In this document: positions 1 to 8,609 of the stretch, in pieces
Position numbering within the stretch: position 1 is the stretch's first letter
Layout: each line of letters starts with the position of its first letter
NCBI GenBank assembly: GCA_002327445.1
Contig: DCWA01000005.1
Coordinates: 24,862 to 88,861 of the forward strand
Source: Desulfobacteraceae bacterium UBA2174
GTDB lineage: Bacteria; Desulfobacterota; Desulfobacteria; Desulfobacterales; UBA2174
DNA: 64,000 nt
Reading direction: 5' to 3'
The notes under the pieces: model-generated
Told to the model about the DNA's origin: nothing
The model's input: the letters and a program-made list of their open reading frames with translations, nothing else
Database searches by the model: none
Program-made: the position numbers and the translations under genes

Positions 1-669
1 ATGGACGCCCTGAACCGGTGGGCCGAGGCCTTCGGCTTCAATCAGACGATTCCTTTCGAGGCGCCCCTGGAACCCAGCCACTTCGAGGCCTCGGCCGATG
101 CCTATCACCTGGCCGAGCTGGCCTCCGGGTTCAACCGCAAGACGACCGTATCGCCGCTGCATGCCGCGCTGATTGCCGCTGCGGCCGTCAATACGGGGCG
201 GCTCTACGAACCGAGCGCGGTGGCCCGCATCGTCGATGCCGCCGGCCGGGTGCGCTACGAAAGCCAACCCCGCCTGCTGGGAACGCCGATGGAGGAGCGG
301 ACGGCGGCCGAAATCGCCGCCATGATGGAAGCGAGCGTCCGCAAGGGGACCTGCCGCAAACCGTTTCTGGGGTCCGCCCGCCATCCGGTGCTGCAGCACC
401 TGACCATCGGTGGCAAATCCGGTTCCATCGACAACCAGGATCATTCCGCCCGCATCGACTGGTTTGCCGGCTGGGCCACAGAGAAGCAGGGGGACGGGGA
501 AATCGCCGTGGCCGCCGTCGTGGCGCATGAAAAGTATATCGGCACCCGGGCCGGAGCCTATGTCCGGCACGTGGTGACGGACTACTTCGGCAGACTTTTC
601 GCCGCCCGGAAAGCGGAGGCGGCGGCCCTGGGCCGTGCCGGGGGCCAAAACGGCGGCGGACGAGGATGA
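1..669 (+). CDS. Penicillin-binding protein transpeptidase domain, C-terminal part (5' truncated)
   Basis: This is the C-terminal 222 residues of a penicillin-binding protein; the gene runs off the left edge, so the ATG at position 1 is almost certainly internal. The fragment contains the third transpeptidase motif as KSGS (residues 139-142, within GGKSGS), followed by the DWFAGW segment that usually follows this box in PBP transpeptidases. The SxxK and SxN motifs would lie upstream of the window. The family cross-links peptidoglycan peptides in the periplasm. KSG in place of the commoner KTG is a known variant. The C-terminus is alanine/glycine-rich and looks disordered. The class (PBP1-, FtsI- or PbpA-like) cannot be settled from this fragment. 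Confidence 0.82.
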   Translation: MDALNRWAEAFGFNQTIPFEAPLEPSHFEASADAYHLAELASGFNRKTTVSPLHAALIAAAAVNTGRLYEPSAVARIVDAAGRVRYESQPRLLGTPMEERTAAEIAAMMEASVRKGTCRKPFLGSARHPVLQHLTIGGKSGSIDNQDHSARIDWFAGWATEKQGDGEIAVAAVVAHEKYIGTRAGAYVRHVVTDYFGRLFAARKAEAAALGRAGGQNGGGRG

Positions 670-673
670 ACCC

Positions 674-736
674 CAAATTCCAAATTCCAAATTCCAAATT
701 TCAGATCTCGAATCTCGAATTTCGAATTTGAGATCT
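674..736. repeat. 7-bp-period tandem array (nine units)
   Basis: Nine consecutive heptamers fill the gap between the PBP gene and kdnA: three CAAATTC, then CAAATTT, CAGATCT, CGAATCT, two CGAATTT and GAGATCT. The phase is kept without a slip while the unit sequence drifts. The array ends just before the AGGAGG ribosome-binding site of kdnA. Confidence 0.85.
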
Positions 737-750
737 GCAAAGGAGGCGTC

Positions 751-1941
751 GTGCCTGGGTTCGAAATTTTCGGTGACGAGGAGCGCCGTCAGGTGCAGGA
801 TGTCCTGGATACCGGCGTGCTGTTTCGCTACGGCTTCGATGCGGCCCGCAAGGGCCACTGGAAGGCCAAAACCTTCGAGAGCGAGTTCGCCGCGCGCCTC
901 GGGGCGGCCCACTGCCACCTCTGCTCGAGCGGTTCGGCGGCCCTGAACGTCGCCTTGGCGGCCTGCGGGGTCGGGTACGGCGATGAGGTGGTCGTGCCGC
1001 CATTCACCTTCGTGGCCACCGTCGAGGCCGTGCTATTGGCGGGCGCCGTGCCGGTGTTCGCCGAGATCGACGAGACTCTGTGTCTCGATCCCCGAGCGGT
1101 GGAGCAGGTCCTGACGCCCCGGACCCGGGCCGTGATCCCGGTGCACATGTGCGGCAGCATGGCCCGCATCGACGCTCTGGTCGACCTGTGCCGGCGGCAC
1201 CGCCTCGTGCTCATCGAGGATGCCTGCCAGGCGGTGGGCGGCACGTTCCAGGGCCGGGCCCTGGGTACCTTCGGGAGCATGGGCTGCTTTTCCTTCGACA
1301 GCGTCAAGACCATCACTTGCGGCGAAGGAGGCGCGGTGGTCACGGGCCACGCGGACCTGTACCGTCTCGCCCACCAGTTTTCCGACCACGGGCACGATCA
1401 CGCCCAGGCGGACCGCGGCGCCGAGGGGCATCCCGTCCTGGGGATGAACTGCCGCATCAGCGAACTCAACGCCGCGGTGGGTCTGGCCCAACTGCGCAAG
1501 CTGGACGGGATTCTGGCACGCCAGCGGGAGACCAAGCAGGCATTGAAGGATGCGCTGGCCGCCTGCCCGGCGGTGACTTGGCGCCAGGTGCCGGATCCGG
1601 AGGGCGACAGTGCGACTTTTCTCAGCTTTCTGCTCCCCGACGAGGAGCGCGCCCGGCGGGCGGCCGCCAACTTAGCCGCCGCAGGGGTGGACAGCTGCTT
1701 CTTCTGGTACGACAACAACTGGCACTACCTGCGCCGCTGGGATCATTTCCGGACACTCCAGAGCCCGGCCCGGCTGCCCCAGACCACGCTGCCCAATTTC
1801 GCCGGTCTCCAGGAGGCGCGCGTGCCGGTGTCGGACGGGATCATCGGCCGCACCATTTCGATGCAGATCAAGCTGTCCTGGAGCGATACGGACATTGCCA
1901 GCCGGGGCGAGCGGATGGCGGCGGTGCTGGCGAAGATCTAG
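751..1941 (+). CDS. kdnA: DegT/DnrJ/EryC1-type PLP aminotransferase, KdnA-like
   Basis: A 396-residue fold-type-I sugar aminotransferase. The PLP lysine is K186 in SFDSVKTITCGEGG, the pyridine-binding Asp is D157 in IEDAC, and the substrate-side HMCG and NCRISELNAA segments are typical of the DegT family. It starts with GTG at 751, four bases after AGGAGG. KdnA in Shewanella transfers an amino group onto 8-oxo-Kdo to make 8-amino-3,8-dideoxy-octulosonate (Kdo8N), a lipid A-core sugar. The specific assignment rests on the next gene, which closely resembles KdnB; alone, the sequence would support only a sugar aminotransferase. It probably acts in the cytoplasm on LPS precursors, so an LPS-containing outer membrane is implied. 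Confidence 0.85.
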   Translation: MPGFEIFGDEERRQVQDVLDTGVLFRYGFDAARKGHWKAKTFESEFAARLGAAHCHLCSSGSAALNVALAACGVGYGDEVVVPPFTFVATVEAVLLAGAVPVFAEIDETLCLDPRAVEQVLTPRTRAVIPVHMCGSMARIDALVDLCRRHRLVLIEDACQAVGGTFQGRALGTFGSMGCFSFDSVKTITCGEGGAVVTGHADLYRLAHQFSDHGHDHAQADRGAEGHPVLGMNCRISELNAAVGLAQLRKLDGILARQRETKQALKDALAACPAVTWRQVPDPEGDSATFLSFLLPDEERARRAAANLAAAGVDSCFFWYDNNWHYLRRWDHFRTLQSPARLPQTTLPNFAGLQEARVPVSDGIIGRTISMQIKLSWSDTDIASRGERMAAVLAKI

Positions 1942-1990
1942 TGCTGCAGCGCCTCCATTCGGGTCGATCCCCGGCGGGCGGACAAGCCCA

Positions 1991-2068
1991 CCACAGGGTT
2001 CACAGAGGACACAGAGGCGGGTTGAAATGACTTGATTTTTTCCTCTGTGTACCCGGTGTTTTCTGTGG
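1991..2068. repeat. Inverted short-period repeat between kdnA and kdnB
   Basis: CACAGAGGA (2001-2009) pairs perfectly with TCCTCTGTG (2041-2049), and CCACAG (1991-1996) with CTGTGG (2063-2068), giving a long hairpin. The left side has a 9-base period (CACAGAGGA then CACAGAGGC). It lies in the 174-bp gap between the two kdn genes, so it may affect readthrough, but there is no U-tract after it. Confidence 0.6.
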
Positions 2069-2115
2069 TCGCGCTAAAAGTACAATTTTAAAATTCGACC
2101 AAGGAGACAACGCCC

Positions 2116-3189
2116 ATGAGCGCCTTTCGCAATTTCAAGCTGGTATCCCACGTGGTCTTCGGGCGTGGATGTTTCGACCAACTCGACGAGATTCTTTCCG
2201 TTCGTCGTCAGGCGTCGGATGATTTCGTCGTTTTCCTGCTCGATGAGGTTCATCTCGATCGTCCCCTGGCCAAGCGCATTCCGCTGCACGGCGACGATCT
2301 GTTGCTGCCGGTCAACGTGGATGACGAACCCAAGACGACCTACGTGGATCGCCTCACCGAGCGGGTGCGGCAATTCGCCGGACGTCTGCCGGCCGGGGTG
2401 GTGGGCATCGGTGGCGGCGCCACCATGGACCTGGCCAAGGCGGTCTCCCTCATGTTGACCAATCCGGGATCGGCGGCCGACTACCAGGGATGGGATCTGA
2501 TCCGGCAACCGGCGGTCTACCATGCCGGGATTCCCACCCTGGCCGGCACCGGCGCCGAGGTGTCGCGGACCACGGTGCTCACCGGTCCGGAAAAGAAGCT
2601 GGGGATCAACTCGGATCACACCGTCTTCGACCAGATCGTCCTCGACCCGGACCTGCTGGCCGGAGTGCCCACCGACCAGTGGTTTTATACGGGAATGGAT
2701 TGTTACATCCACTGCGTCGAATCGCTCCAGGGTACGTTTCTCAACGCCTTCTCACGGGCCTACGGGGAGCAGGCCATGGCCTTGTGCCGCCAGGTGTTTC
2801 TCGAGGACGGCCCCAACGGTGACGAAAAACTGATGATGGCTTCCTACTGCGGCGGGATGAGCATCGCCTACAGCCAGGTGGGCGTCTGCCACGCCCTGTC
2901 CTACGGGTTGAGCTTCGTGCTCGGACTGCATCATGGCATCGGCAACTGCGTGGCCTTCGACTACCTGGAGGAGTTTTACCCCGAGTCGGTCGCGGAATTC
3001 CGCCGCATGATGCAGCGCCACGAGGTGAATCTGCCCCGGGGGCTGACGGCGAACCTGCCCCCGGAGAAACTGGAAAAAATGGTCGATGTGGCCCTGGTGC
3101 TGGCACCCTTGTGGGAGAACGCCCTGGGGCCGGATTGGCGAGAAAAGATGCCCCGGGAGCGCATCCGCGAGCTCTATCGGCGGATGTAG
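2116..3189 (+). CDS. kdnB: KdnB-like iron-containing alcohol dehydrogenase (Kdo 8-oxidase)
   Basis: A 357-residue group III (iron-type) alcohol dehydrogenase. The GGGATMDLAK nucleotide-binding loop, the GIPTLAGTGAEVSRT segment and the metal-binding histidines (CHALSYGL, LHHGIGN) are all present. Its long stretches such as DQWFYTGMDCYIHCVESL match what I know of Shewanella KdnB, which oxidises Kdo at C8 to an aldehyde for KdnA to aminate. A ribosome-binding site (AAGGAG) precedes the ATG by about 10 bases. The pair kdnA-kdnB in one direction supports Kdo8N synthesis. The 174-bp gap from kdnA holds an inverted repeat, so the two may not be strictly co-transcribed. Confidence 0.9.
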   Translation: MSAFRNFKLVSHVVFGRGCFDQLDEILSVRRQASDDFVVFLLDEVHLDRPLAKRIPLHGDDLLLPVNVDDEPKTTYVDRLTERVRQFAGRLPAGVVGIGGGATMDLAKAVSLMLTNPGSAADYQGWDLIRQPAVYHAGIPTLAGTGAEVSRTTVLTGPEKKLGINSDHTVFDQIVLDPDLLAGVPTDQWFYTGMDCYIHCVESLQGTFLNAFSRAYGEQAMALCRQVFLEDGPNGDEKLMMASYCGGMSIAYSQVGVCHALSYGLSFVLGLHHGIGNCVAFDYLEEFYPESVAEFRRMMQRHEVNLPRGLTANLPPEKLEKMVDVALVLAPLWENALGPDWREKMPRERIRELYRRM

Positions 3190-3243
3190 CGGCGCGGATT
3201 CACCCCGTCGGCGATGAGGATGCGTTTGTCCAGAATGCAGAAT

Positions 3244-3272
3244 TGTCATCCCCCGCGGAACGAGGGATCTCC
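3244..3272. repeat. Half copy of the TGTCATYCCGA dispersed element
   Basis: The stretch TGTCATC...GAACGAGGGATCTC matches the left half of the element seen complete at 28055-28127. It lies directly upstream of the GlmS-like gene, so upstream in-frame ATGs of that gene fall inside repeat DNA. This argues against the longest reading of that gene. Confidence 0.6.
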
Positions 3273-3282
3273 AAGGAAATCA

Positions 3283-6200
3283 ATGCGAAGAAATTGCATC
3301 TTGTCTTTCGGGGCGCTGCTGGTGCGGTGGCGCGAGACCCTCCGCCACCTGGCCGGCATGCCGGTTTACCTGGGCCGCGCGCCGGTCCATCTCCTCCGCA
3401 GCGCCCTGGTTCTGCTTCCCTTTCAGCCCAACCGGATCTGCTGCGGCCTGACGGGCATCGTCACCATCCGGCGGCCCGATGTCGGGCCCGTGGATGTCGA
3501 GGGGCTGGAAGCGGCCGTGGACACCGTGGTCCATGCCGAGGCCCTGGGTGACGGCGGGCCGGCGGCGGGCTTTCTCGGCGGAGATGCCGCCGTGGAAACC
3601 CTTTTCGGCGCTGTGCGGCGGCTCAAGGCCAGCGGCCAGTTTTACGGTGTCTTCACCGCGCCCGATACCTGCCGGCGCCTGGAAGGATTCGCCCGTCGCC
3701 TCAACGCCGCCGCGACGGCCGGCGGCAAGACCCTGGAGACGCTGGCGGGCCGCCTCGACACCGCCCTGGTGGACCGCCTCACCGGCCGACTGGAGCGTTT
3801 CAAGGACGCCGCCTGGTGCCTGGATCGCGAGGTGCTCGCCAACGTGGAACAGGTGCGCGGCCTGCTGGAAGACCCGGATCGTCCGCCGGCGCCCGAGGCG
3901 CTCCAGATCTACCAGAATCTCAACACCGCGCTCAACAGCCTCGACCGTCTGGAGGTCCGGGGCCGCGATTCGGCCGGGGTGTCGCTGCTGTTCAGCCTGA
4001 CAGGCCCCGGCTACGACGCCTTCGCCCAGACCCTGGCCCGGGACGGCATGGACGGGCCCTTTCGGCAGCGGCAAGGCGGCGAAACCCTGCGCCACGGCGG
4101 CATCAGCGTTTGCCGAGCAAAAAACGAAACCGGCGCCGCCGTCAGCCTGGTCTACAAGGTCGCCGCCGAGATCGGGTCCCTCGGAGACAACATCCGCACC
4201 CTGCGCGGGGCGATCCGGGCCGATGGGATCCTGCATCGGCTCGTGGCGGTCCCCGGCGTTCAGGCCACCATCTCGGCCCACACCCGCTGGGCTTCGGTGG
4301 GGGCCATCACCGAGGCCAACTGCCATCCGGTGGACAACGGCATCGTGGGCCGCCCCGCCGGCGTCGAGACGATCATCCATGCCTGCCTCAACGGGGACAT
4401 CGACAACTATCAGCAGTTGCGCCGGGAGTACGAGGCCCGCTGCGGCGCCATTCCCGCCGACATCACCTCGGACACCAAGATCATTCCGCTGCAGGTCAGC
4501 CTCTATCTCAACCAGGGGCTGCCGGTCGAGGAGGCGTTCCGGCGCGCGGTCAACGACTTCGAAGGGTCCCATGCCATCGCCATGCACACCGACCTGGCGC
4601 CGGGCCGCCTTTTTCTGGCCCAGCGGGGCAGCGGCCAGGCGATCTTCGTCGGGCTGGCCGATGAACTGTACCTGTCCAGCAGCGAGGTCTACGGGCTGGT
4701 GGAGGTCACCGACCGCTACCTGAAGCTCGAGGGCGAGCGGATTCACCAGGGGCCTCTCGGGCCGGTCCAGGGACAGATCTTCCTGTTGGATGGCCGCGGC
4801 GGTGGCGGTTTGGCCGGGATCCGCGCCATGGCTTACGACGGCACGGCGCTGACCCTCGACGCGGCGCAGGTCAAGCAGACCGCCATCACATCCCGCGACG
4901 TGGACCGCCAGGGATTCGCCCACTATTTTCTCAAGGAGATCAACGAGGCCCCCCTTTCGGTGGCACGCACCCTGCACAACCGATGGAAGCTCCGCCAGGG
5001 ATCCGAGGATTTGTACCAGGTGGCCCTGGACGAACGCAATTTCCCTCCTGCCGTGTCCCGGGCGCTGGCGAACGAGGGGTTGCGGCGGATCTTTTTCGTG
5101 GGCCAGGGCACCGCCGGGGTGGCGGCCCTGGCCTGCGCCGGGATCCTCAAGCACTACCTCAACGATCCGGCGGTGGCGGTGGGGGCCATGAAGGCCTCGG
5201 AGCTGAGCGGTTTCCACATCGACGGCGCCGACGGATCGGCCTCCATGGCCGATGCCCTGGTGGTGGCCATCAGCCAGAGTGGCACCACCACCGACACCAA
5301 CCGGGCCGTGGACATGGCCCGGGGGCAGGGCGCATTGACGGTGGGCATCGTCAACCGGCGCGACTCGGATCTGACGTTCAAGGTGGACGCGGTGGTCTAC
5401 ACGAGCAGCGGGCGCGACATCGAGATGTCGGTGGCCTCCACCAAGGCCTTTTACGCCCAGATCGTGGCCGGCGCCCTTCTGGCGCTGCATATCGCCGCGG
5501 TGCGCGGACGCCGCGATGCCGTGTTCGTCACCCGGGAACTCCGCGAGCTGTTGACGCTGCCGGACAAGATGCGCGCCATCCTCGCCATGGACGGTGACAT
5601 TGCCCGCTCGGCCGACCGCCTCGCGCCCGCCAAAACCTATTGGGCCGTGGTGGGCAGCGGGCCCAACAAGGCCTCCGCCGACGAGATCCGCATCAAGCTC
5701 AGCGAGCTGTGCTACAAGACGATTTCGTCGGACTACGTGGAGGACAAGAAACACATCGACCTGTCCAGTGAACCGTTGATCCTCGTGTGCGCCGCCGGCA
5801 CGCGGGGTGCGGTGGTGGGGGACATCGTCAAGGACACGGCGATCTTCGCCGCCCACAAGGCTACGCCAGTGGTGATCTGCGACGAGGACGAACACCGTTT
5901 CGCCCCTTACGCGGTGGATGTGTTCCGTGTGCCCACGGTGCCCGAGCACCTGGCGCCCATCGTCAACACCCTCGCCGGCCACCTCTGGGGGTATCACGCC
6001 GCCCTGGCCATCAACGACGGGTCCCGGTTGCTGCACCGGTTCCGCGAAGAACTCCAGCGCCTCATCGATGACTACGGCGCCCGGGGCCTGGATGTCTATG
6101 AAATCGTTCTGGAGGAGGCCTTCCGGGAGAGGGTGGCCAAGTTCTACCGTGAGTTTCGCGCCCGTTCCCGCCAGGCGGGCGAACCGACCGCCGTGGCCCA

Positions 6201-7014
6201 CGCCGCAGACCTGGCCTTGCTGCTCAAGTACCTGTCCGGCCGGCTGCCCATGGGCGATTTCGAGATCGATTTCGGGGCCAAGGGGACGGCCCGCAACATG
6301 CTGGAGATCTTTTTTCAGCGCCTTGCCGAGGCCATCGAAACCATGGCCCGTCCGGTGGACGCCATCAAGCACCAGGCCAAGACGGTGACGGTGGGCACCA
6401 GCCGGATCGAGGACAAGCTGCACGGGTTGTTCTTCGATGCCCTGGCCCGGCACGACCTGGACGTGGCCCGGCTCACCAACCGCAACATCCTGGTCCTGCG
6501 CAACGTGCAGGAGATTGTCGAGCGCATCCAGGGCGCCATCCTGTATCGCATCGAAAACCTCAATCTGCTCGGGGAACCGACCAACGAGACCCGTATCGTA
6601 GTGGTCCGCAAGGAGGGGGCGTTGGCCCCCATCGCCTCCCGGGTGGAAACCGACCCGCGTCTTCAGGGCACCAAGCGCATCATCGTGCGCGAGGGCAACG
6701 TCTACATCGGCAAAGGGCGCAAGGACGATCGCAGCATTATCGTCATCCCGGTTCTGGGCGCCGCCCCGGCGGCTTCCAGCACCATCGCCAACCTGCTGCT
6801 GCTCAATGTCGCCTTCAAGGCCGAGGTGACGCTGGACGAGCGGATCCGGGCCCTGGGCGGCAAGTTCGAGCGGCTCAAGAACCTGATCCAGGAGCACAGT
6901 GTCGCCTGGCGCGACGACTATCTGGAAAGGGTGCCCGTGGAGGAACTCTTCGGACGTTCGGCGGAAAAGGTGGCCGAGATGATCCTGCAGCATCTTGGCG
7001 CCGAGGCGGGATGA
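3283..7014 (+). CDS. Giant GlmS-like protein: split glutaminase, two SIS domains and a long C-terminal extension
   Basis: About 1243 residues, roughly twice the length of ordinary glucosamine-6-phosphate synthase. A class II glutaminase starts at C54 of CCGLTGIV after a 53-residue leader, so a propeptide or a different start is implied. A helical insert of some 150 residues separates this strand from the rest of the glutaminase (HTRWASVG, LNGDIDNY, SDTKI). Two SIS domains follow (SQSGTTTDT, VASTKAFYAQ; then VGSGPNKASADE). The last 300 or so residues match nothing I recognise. The chemistry should be amide transfer from glutamine to a ketose phosphate, but the substrate is not certain. The start at 3283 follows AAGGA; 3358 is an alternative and 3214 would read through a repeat. 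It lies 93 bp after kdnB. Confidence 0.8.
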   Translation: MRRNCILSFGALLVRWRETLRHLAGMPVYLGRAPVHLLRSALVLLPFQPNRICCGLTGIVTIRRPDVGPVDVEGLEAAVDTVVHAEALGDGGPAAGFLGGDAAVETLFGAVRRLKASGQFYGVFTAPDTCRRLEGFARRLNAAATAGGKTLETLAGRLDTALVDRLTGRLERFKDAAWCLDREVLANVEQVRGLLEDPDRPPAPEALQIYQNLNTALNSLDRLEVRGRDSAGVSLLFSLTGPGYDAFAQTLARDGMDGPFRQRQGGETLRHGGISVCRAKNETGAAVSLVYKVAAEIGSLGDNIRTLRGAIRADGILHRLVAVPGVQATISAHTRWASVGAITEANCHPVDNGIVGRPAGVETIIHACLNGDIDNYQQLRREYEARCGAIPADITSDTKIIPLQVSLYLNQGLPVEEAFRRAVNDFEGSHAIAMHTDLAPGRLFLAQRGSGQAIFVGLADELYLSSSEVYGLVEVTDRYLKLEGERIHQGPLGPVQGQIFLLDGRGGGGLAGIRAMAYDGTALTLDAAQVKQTAITSRDVDRQGFAHYFLKEINEAPLSVARTLHNRWKLRQGSEDLYQVALDERNFPPAVSRALANEGLRRIFFVGQGTAGVAALACAGILKHYLNDPAVAVGAMKASELSGFHIDGADGSASMADALVVAISQSGTTTDTNRAVDMARGQGALTVGIVNRRDSDLTFKVDAVVYTSSGRDIEMSVASTKAFYAQIVAGALLALHIAAVRGRRDAVFVTRELRELLTLPDKMRAILAMDGDIARSADRLAPAKTYWAVVGSGPNKASADEIRIKLSELCYKTISSDYVEDKKHIDLSSEPLILVCAAGTRGAVVGDIVKDTAIFAAHKATPVVICDEDEHRFAPYAVDVFRVPTVPEHLAPIVNTLAGHLWGYHAALAINDGSRLLHRFREELQRLIDDYGARGLDVYEIVLEEAFRERVAKFYREFRARSRQAGEPTAVAHAADLALLLKYLSGRLPMGDFEIDFGAKGTARNMLEIFFQRLAEAIETMARPVDAIKHQAKTVTVGTSRIEDKLHGLFFDALARHDLDVARLTNRNILVLRNVQEIVERIQGAILYRIENLNLLGEPTNETRIVVVRKEGALAPIASRVETDPRLQGTKRIIVREGNVYIGKGRKDDRSIIVIPVLGAAPAASSTIANLLLLNVAFKAEVTLDERIRALGGKFERLKNLIQEHSVAWRDDYLERVPVEELFGRSAEKVAEMILQHLGAEAG

Positions 7015-7018
7015 ATCA

Positions 7019-7058
7019 GCGGCCTCCCTCAACTCCGCGACAAAGTCGGGGAGGCCGC
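7019..7058 (+). terminator. Stem-loop between convergent GlmS-like and ychF-like genes
   Basis: GCGGCCTCCC (7019-7028) and GGGAGGCCGC (7049-7058) form a perfect 10-bp stem with a 20-base loop. It is followed on the plus strand, after a few bases, by TTTT. The position just after the GlmS-like stop fits a terminator, though the U-tract is short. No U-tract follows on the minus strand. Confidence 0.5.
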
Positions 7059-7068
7059 AGCGGGCTTT

Positions 7069-8103
7069 TCAGACGTTGAAGCGGATGTGGACGATGTCGC
7101 CGTCCTTGACCTCGTAGGTCTTTCCCTCCAGGCGCAGGGTAGCCTGCTTGCGGGCTTCGGCCAGACCGCCGGCGGCCATCAGGTCGTCGTAGGAAACCAC
7201 TTCGGCGCGGATGAAACCCTGCTTCAGGTCCGAGTGGATGACTCCGGCGGCGTCCAGGGCCGAGGTGCCGCGGCGGATGGTCCAGGCCCGCACCTCGTCC
7301 TCGCCCACGGTGAAAAAGGAGATCAGTCCCAGCATTTCGTAGGAGCGGGCGATGACCCGGTCCATGGCCGAGGAGCGGATGTCGAACTCCGCCAGGAAGG
7401 CCTCGGCCTCCTCGGCGTTCATCTGGGCGAGTTCCTGTTCGAGCTTGCCGCGCAAAACCATGCCGGTCTCCGATTTAAGGACGCCATCGGCCGCCGGCAG
7501 GCCGTCATCGTCATCTTCGTTGTTGAACAGCACCAGCATCGGTTTGGCCGACACCAGGGCAAAGCCCCGCAGCTTGGGATGGAGCCCGAGTTCCGGAAAG
7601 CGCCGCAGCGGCGTTTCGGCCTCCAGGTGACCGCGGCAGACCTCCAGCATGTCCATTTCCTCGCCGTCGATCTTTCGGCCCCGCTGCTTGTCCTGGACGA
7701 GGCGTTCCAGCCGCTTCTCCACCACCACCAGGTCCGCGAGAATCATCTCCTGGTTCAACGCGTGGAAGTCGCCCTCCGGATCGGGGGCCTTGAGGCCGTA
7801 GATGCCGAAATTGCGCAGCACGTGGATCAGGGCGTCGCAGTCGCGCACCGGCACCCAGAGGTTGGGATCGCGGTTCTTTTCGGCGCCGCCGGCTTGCCGG
7901 CCGGGCAGCAGGTATTCCACCCGGGCGAAGGTGGTCTTGCGGGGTCGGTATATGGCGCTGAGGGCGTCTACCCGGGGGTCGGGCACCTTGACGGTACCGA
8001 CGTGGGCCTCCATCCGGCGGGCCGCATCGATGCGGTTGGCGGTCAAGGATTCAAAGACGGTGGCCTTGCCGGATCCGGGCAGGCCGATGATGCCGAGACG
8101 CAT
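7069..8103 (-). CDS. YchF/OLA1-related P-loop protein with degenerate switch region
   Basis: A 344-residue protein with the YchF layout: N-terminal P-loop GLPGSGKAT (ordinary YchF has GLPNVGKST), a helical hairpin insert, and a C-terminal TGS/DUF933 domain (AWTIRRGTSALDAAG to VKDGDIVHIRF). The segment DALIHVLRNF matches the YchF core. The DxAGL switch II motif expected after the VEY strand is replaced by LLPGRQAGG, and the base-specificity motif reads FNNEDD. YchF is an ATPase that binds ribosomes. This copy may be a paralogue with weak or altered hydrolysis, so I do not give it the ychF symbol. It is convergent with the GlmS-like gene and followed upstream by the CBS gene on the same strand. 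Confidence 0.82.
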   Translation of the reverse strand: MRLGIIGLPGSGKATVFESLTANRIDAARRMEAHVGTVKVPDPRVDALSAIYRPRKTTFARVEYLLPGRQAGGAEKNRDPNLWVPVRDCDALIHVLRNFGIYGLKAPDPEGDFHALNQEMILADLVVVEKRLERLVQDKQRGRKIDGEEMDMLEVCRGHLEAETPLRRFPELGLHPKLRGFALVSAKPMLVLFNNEDDDDGLPAADGVLKSETGMVLRGKLEQELAQMNAEEAEAFLAEFDIRSSAMDRVIARSYEMLGLISFFTVGEDEVRAWTIRRGTSALDAAGVIHSDLKQGFIRAEVVSYDDLMAAGGLAEARKQATLRLEGKTYEVKDGDIVHIRFNV

Positions 8104-8141
8104 GAAAATCCTCCTGAGAAATCACTTCCGGCGAGGTCCCT

Positions 8142-8609
8142 CTATTCGGACGGCGACGGGGTGGCGGTGAGGGTCTTGAGAATGTCCGATTTGCCGATGA
8201 TGCCCACCAGGCGTCCGTTTTCCACCACGGGGAGGGTATGGAAGCTGTTGTCCACCATCAGGGCCGCCACCGTGTCGATGCCGGTGTCCGGCGCGACGGT
8301 CACCGGGTCGGCCGTCATGGCATCGGAGACCACGATGGCGGCGATCTTGCGCACCTCCTTTTCGATCTGCTTCATCGAGGTGAGGGCGATGAGGCCGTCG
8401 AGAAAGGTGAACAGAGAGGGGATGGGCATCTTTTTCTGTTGGGCGATCAGGTCGCTCTGGCACAGGATTCCCACCAGCCCCCCCTTGTCGTCGACCACCG
8501 GCAGGCCGTTGATCTTTTGCTCGAGCAGGATCCCGGCGGCCTTGGTGATCTCGGTGTCCGGGCGGACGGTGATGACCTTTCGATTCATGATGTCCTTGGC
8601 GGTGAGCAT
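8142..8609 (-). CDS. CBS-domain pair protein
   Basis: A 155-residue protein made almost entirely of two CBS motifs: residues 5-60 (DIMNRKVITVRPDTEI to LPVVDDKGGLVGI) and 92-150 (DAMTADPVTVAPDTGI to LPVVENGRLVGIIGKSDIL). CBS pairs bind adenine nucleotides and regulate partner proteins; no catalytic domain is attached. GGAGG lies a few bases before the start on the minus strand. It probably shares a transcript with the ychF-like gene 38 bp downstream. The partner cannot be told from the sequence. Confidence 0.9.
   Translation of the reverse strand: MLTAKDIMNRKVITVRPDTEITKAAGILLEQKINGLPVVDDKGGLVGILCQSDLIAQQKKMPIPSLFTFLDGLIALTSMKQIEKEVRKIAAIVVSDAMTADPVTVAPDTGIDTVAALMVDNSFHTLPVVENGRLVGIIGKSDILKTLTATPSPSE

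Noticed and set aside
1..3. ATG at position 1 as a true gene start
   Set aside because: The protein begins in the middle of a transpeptidase domain, before the KSG box and after the missing SxxK and SxN, so the gene is cut by the window edge.
3214..3282. Start of the GlmS-like gene at 3214
   Set aside because: The first 23 codons cross a half copy of the TGTCAT dispersed element and have no ribosome-binding site.
3280..7032. A 1250-residue minus-strand open frame
   Set aside because: It is antisense to the GlmS-like gene in GC-rich DNA and has no family features. Long shadow frames of this kind also lie opposite fusA (38882-40996), the CoA-transferase gene (42034-44439) and acnA (45148-46734).
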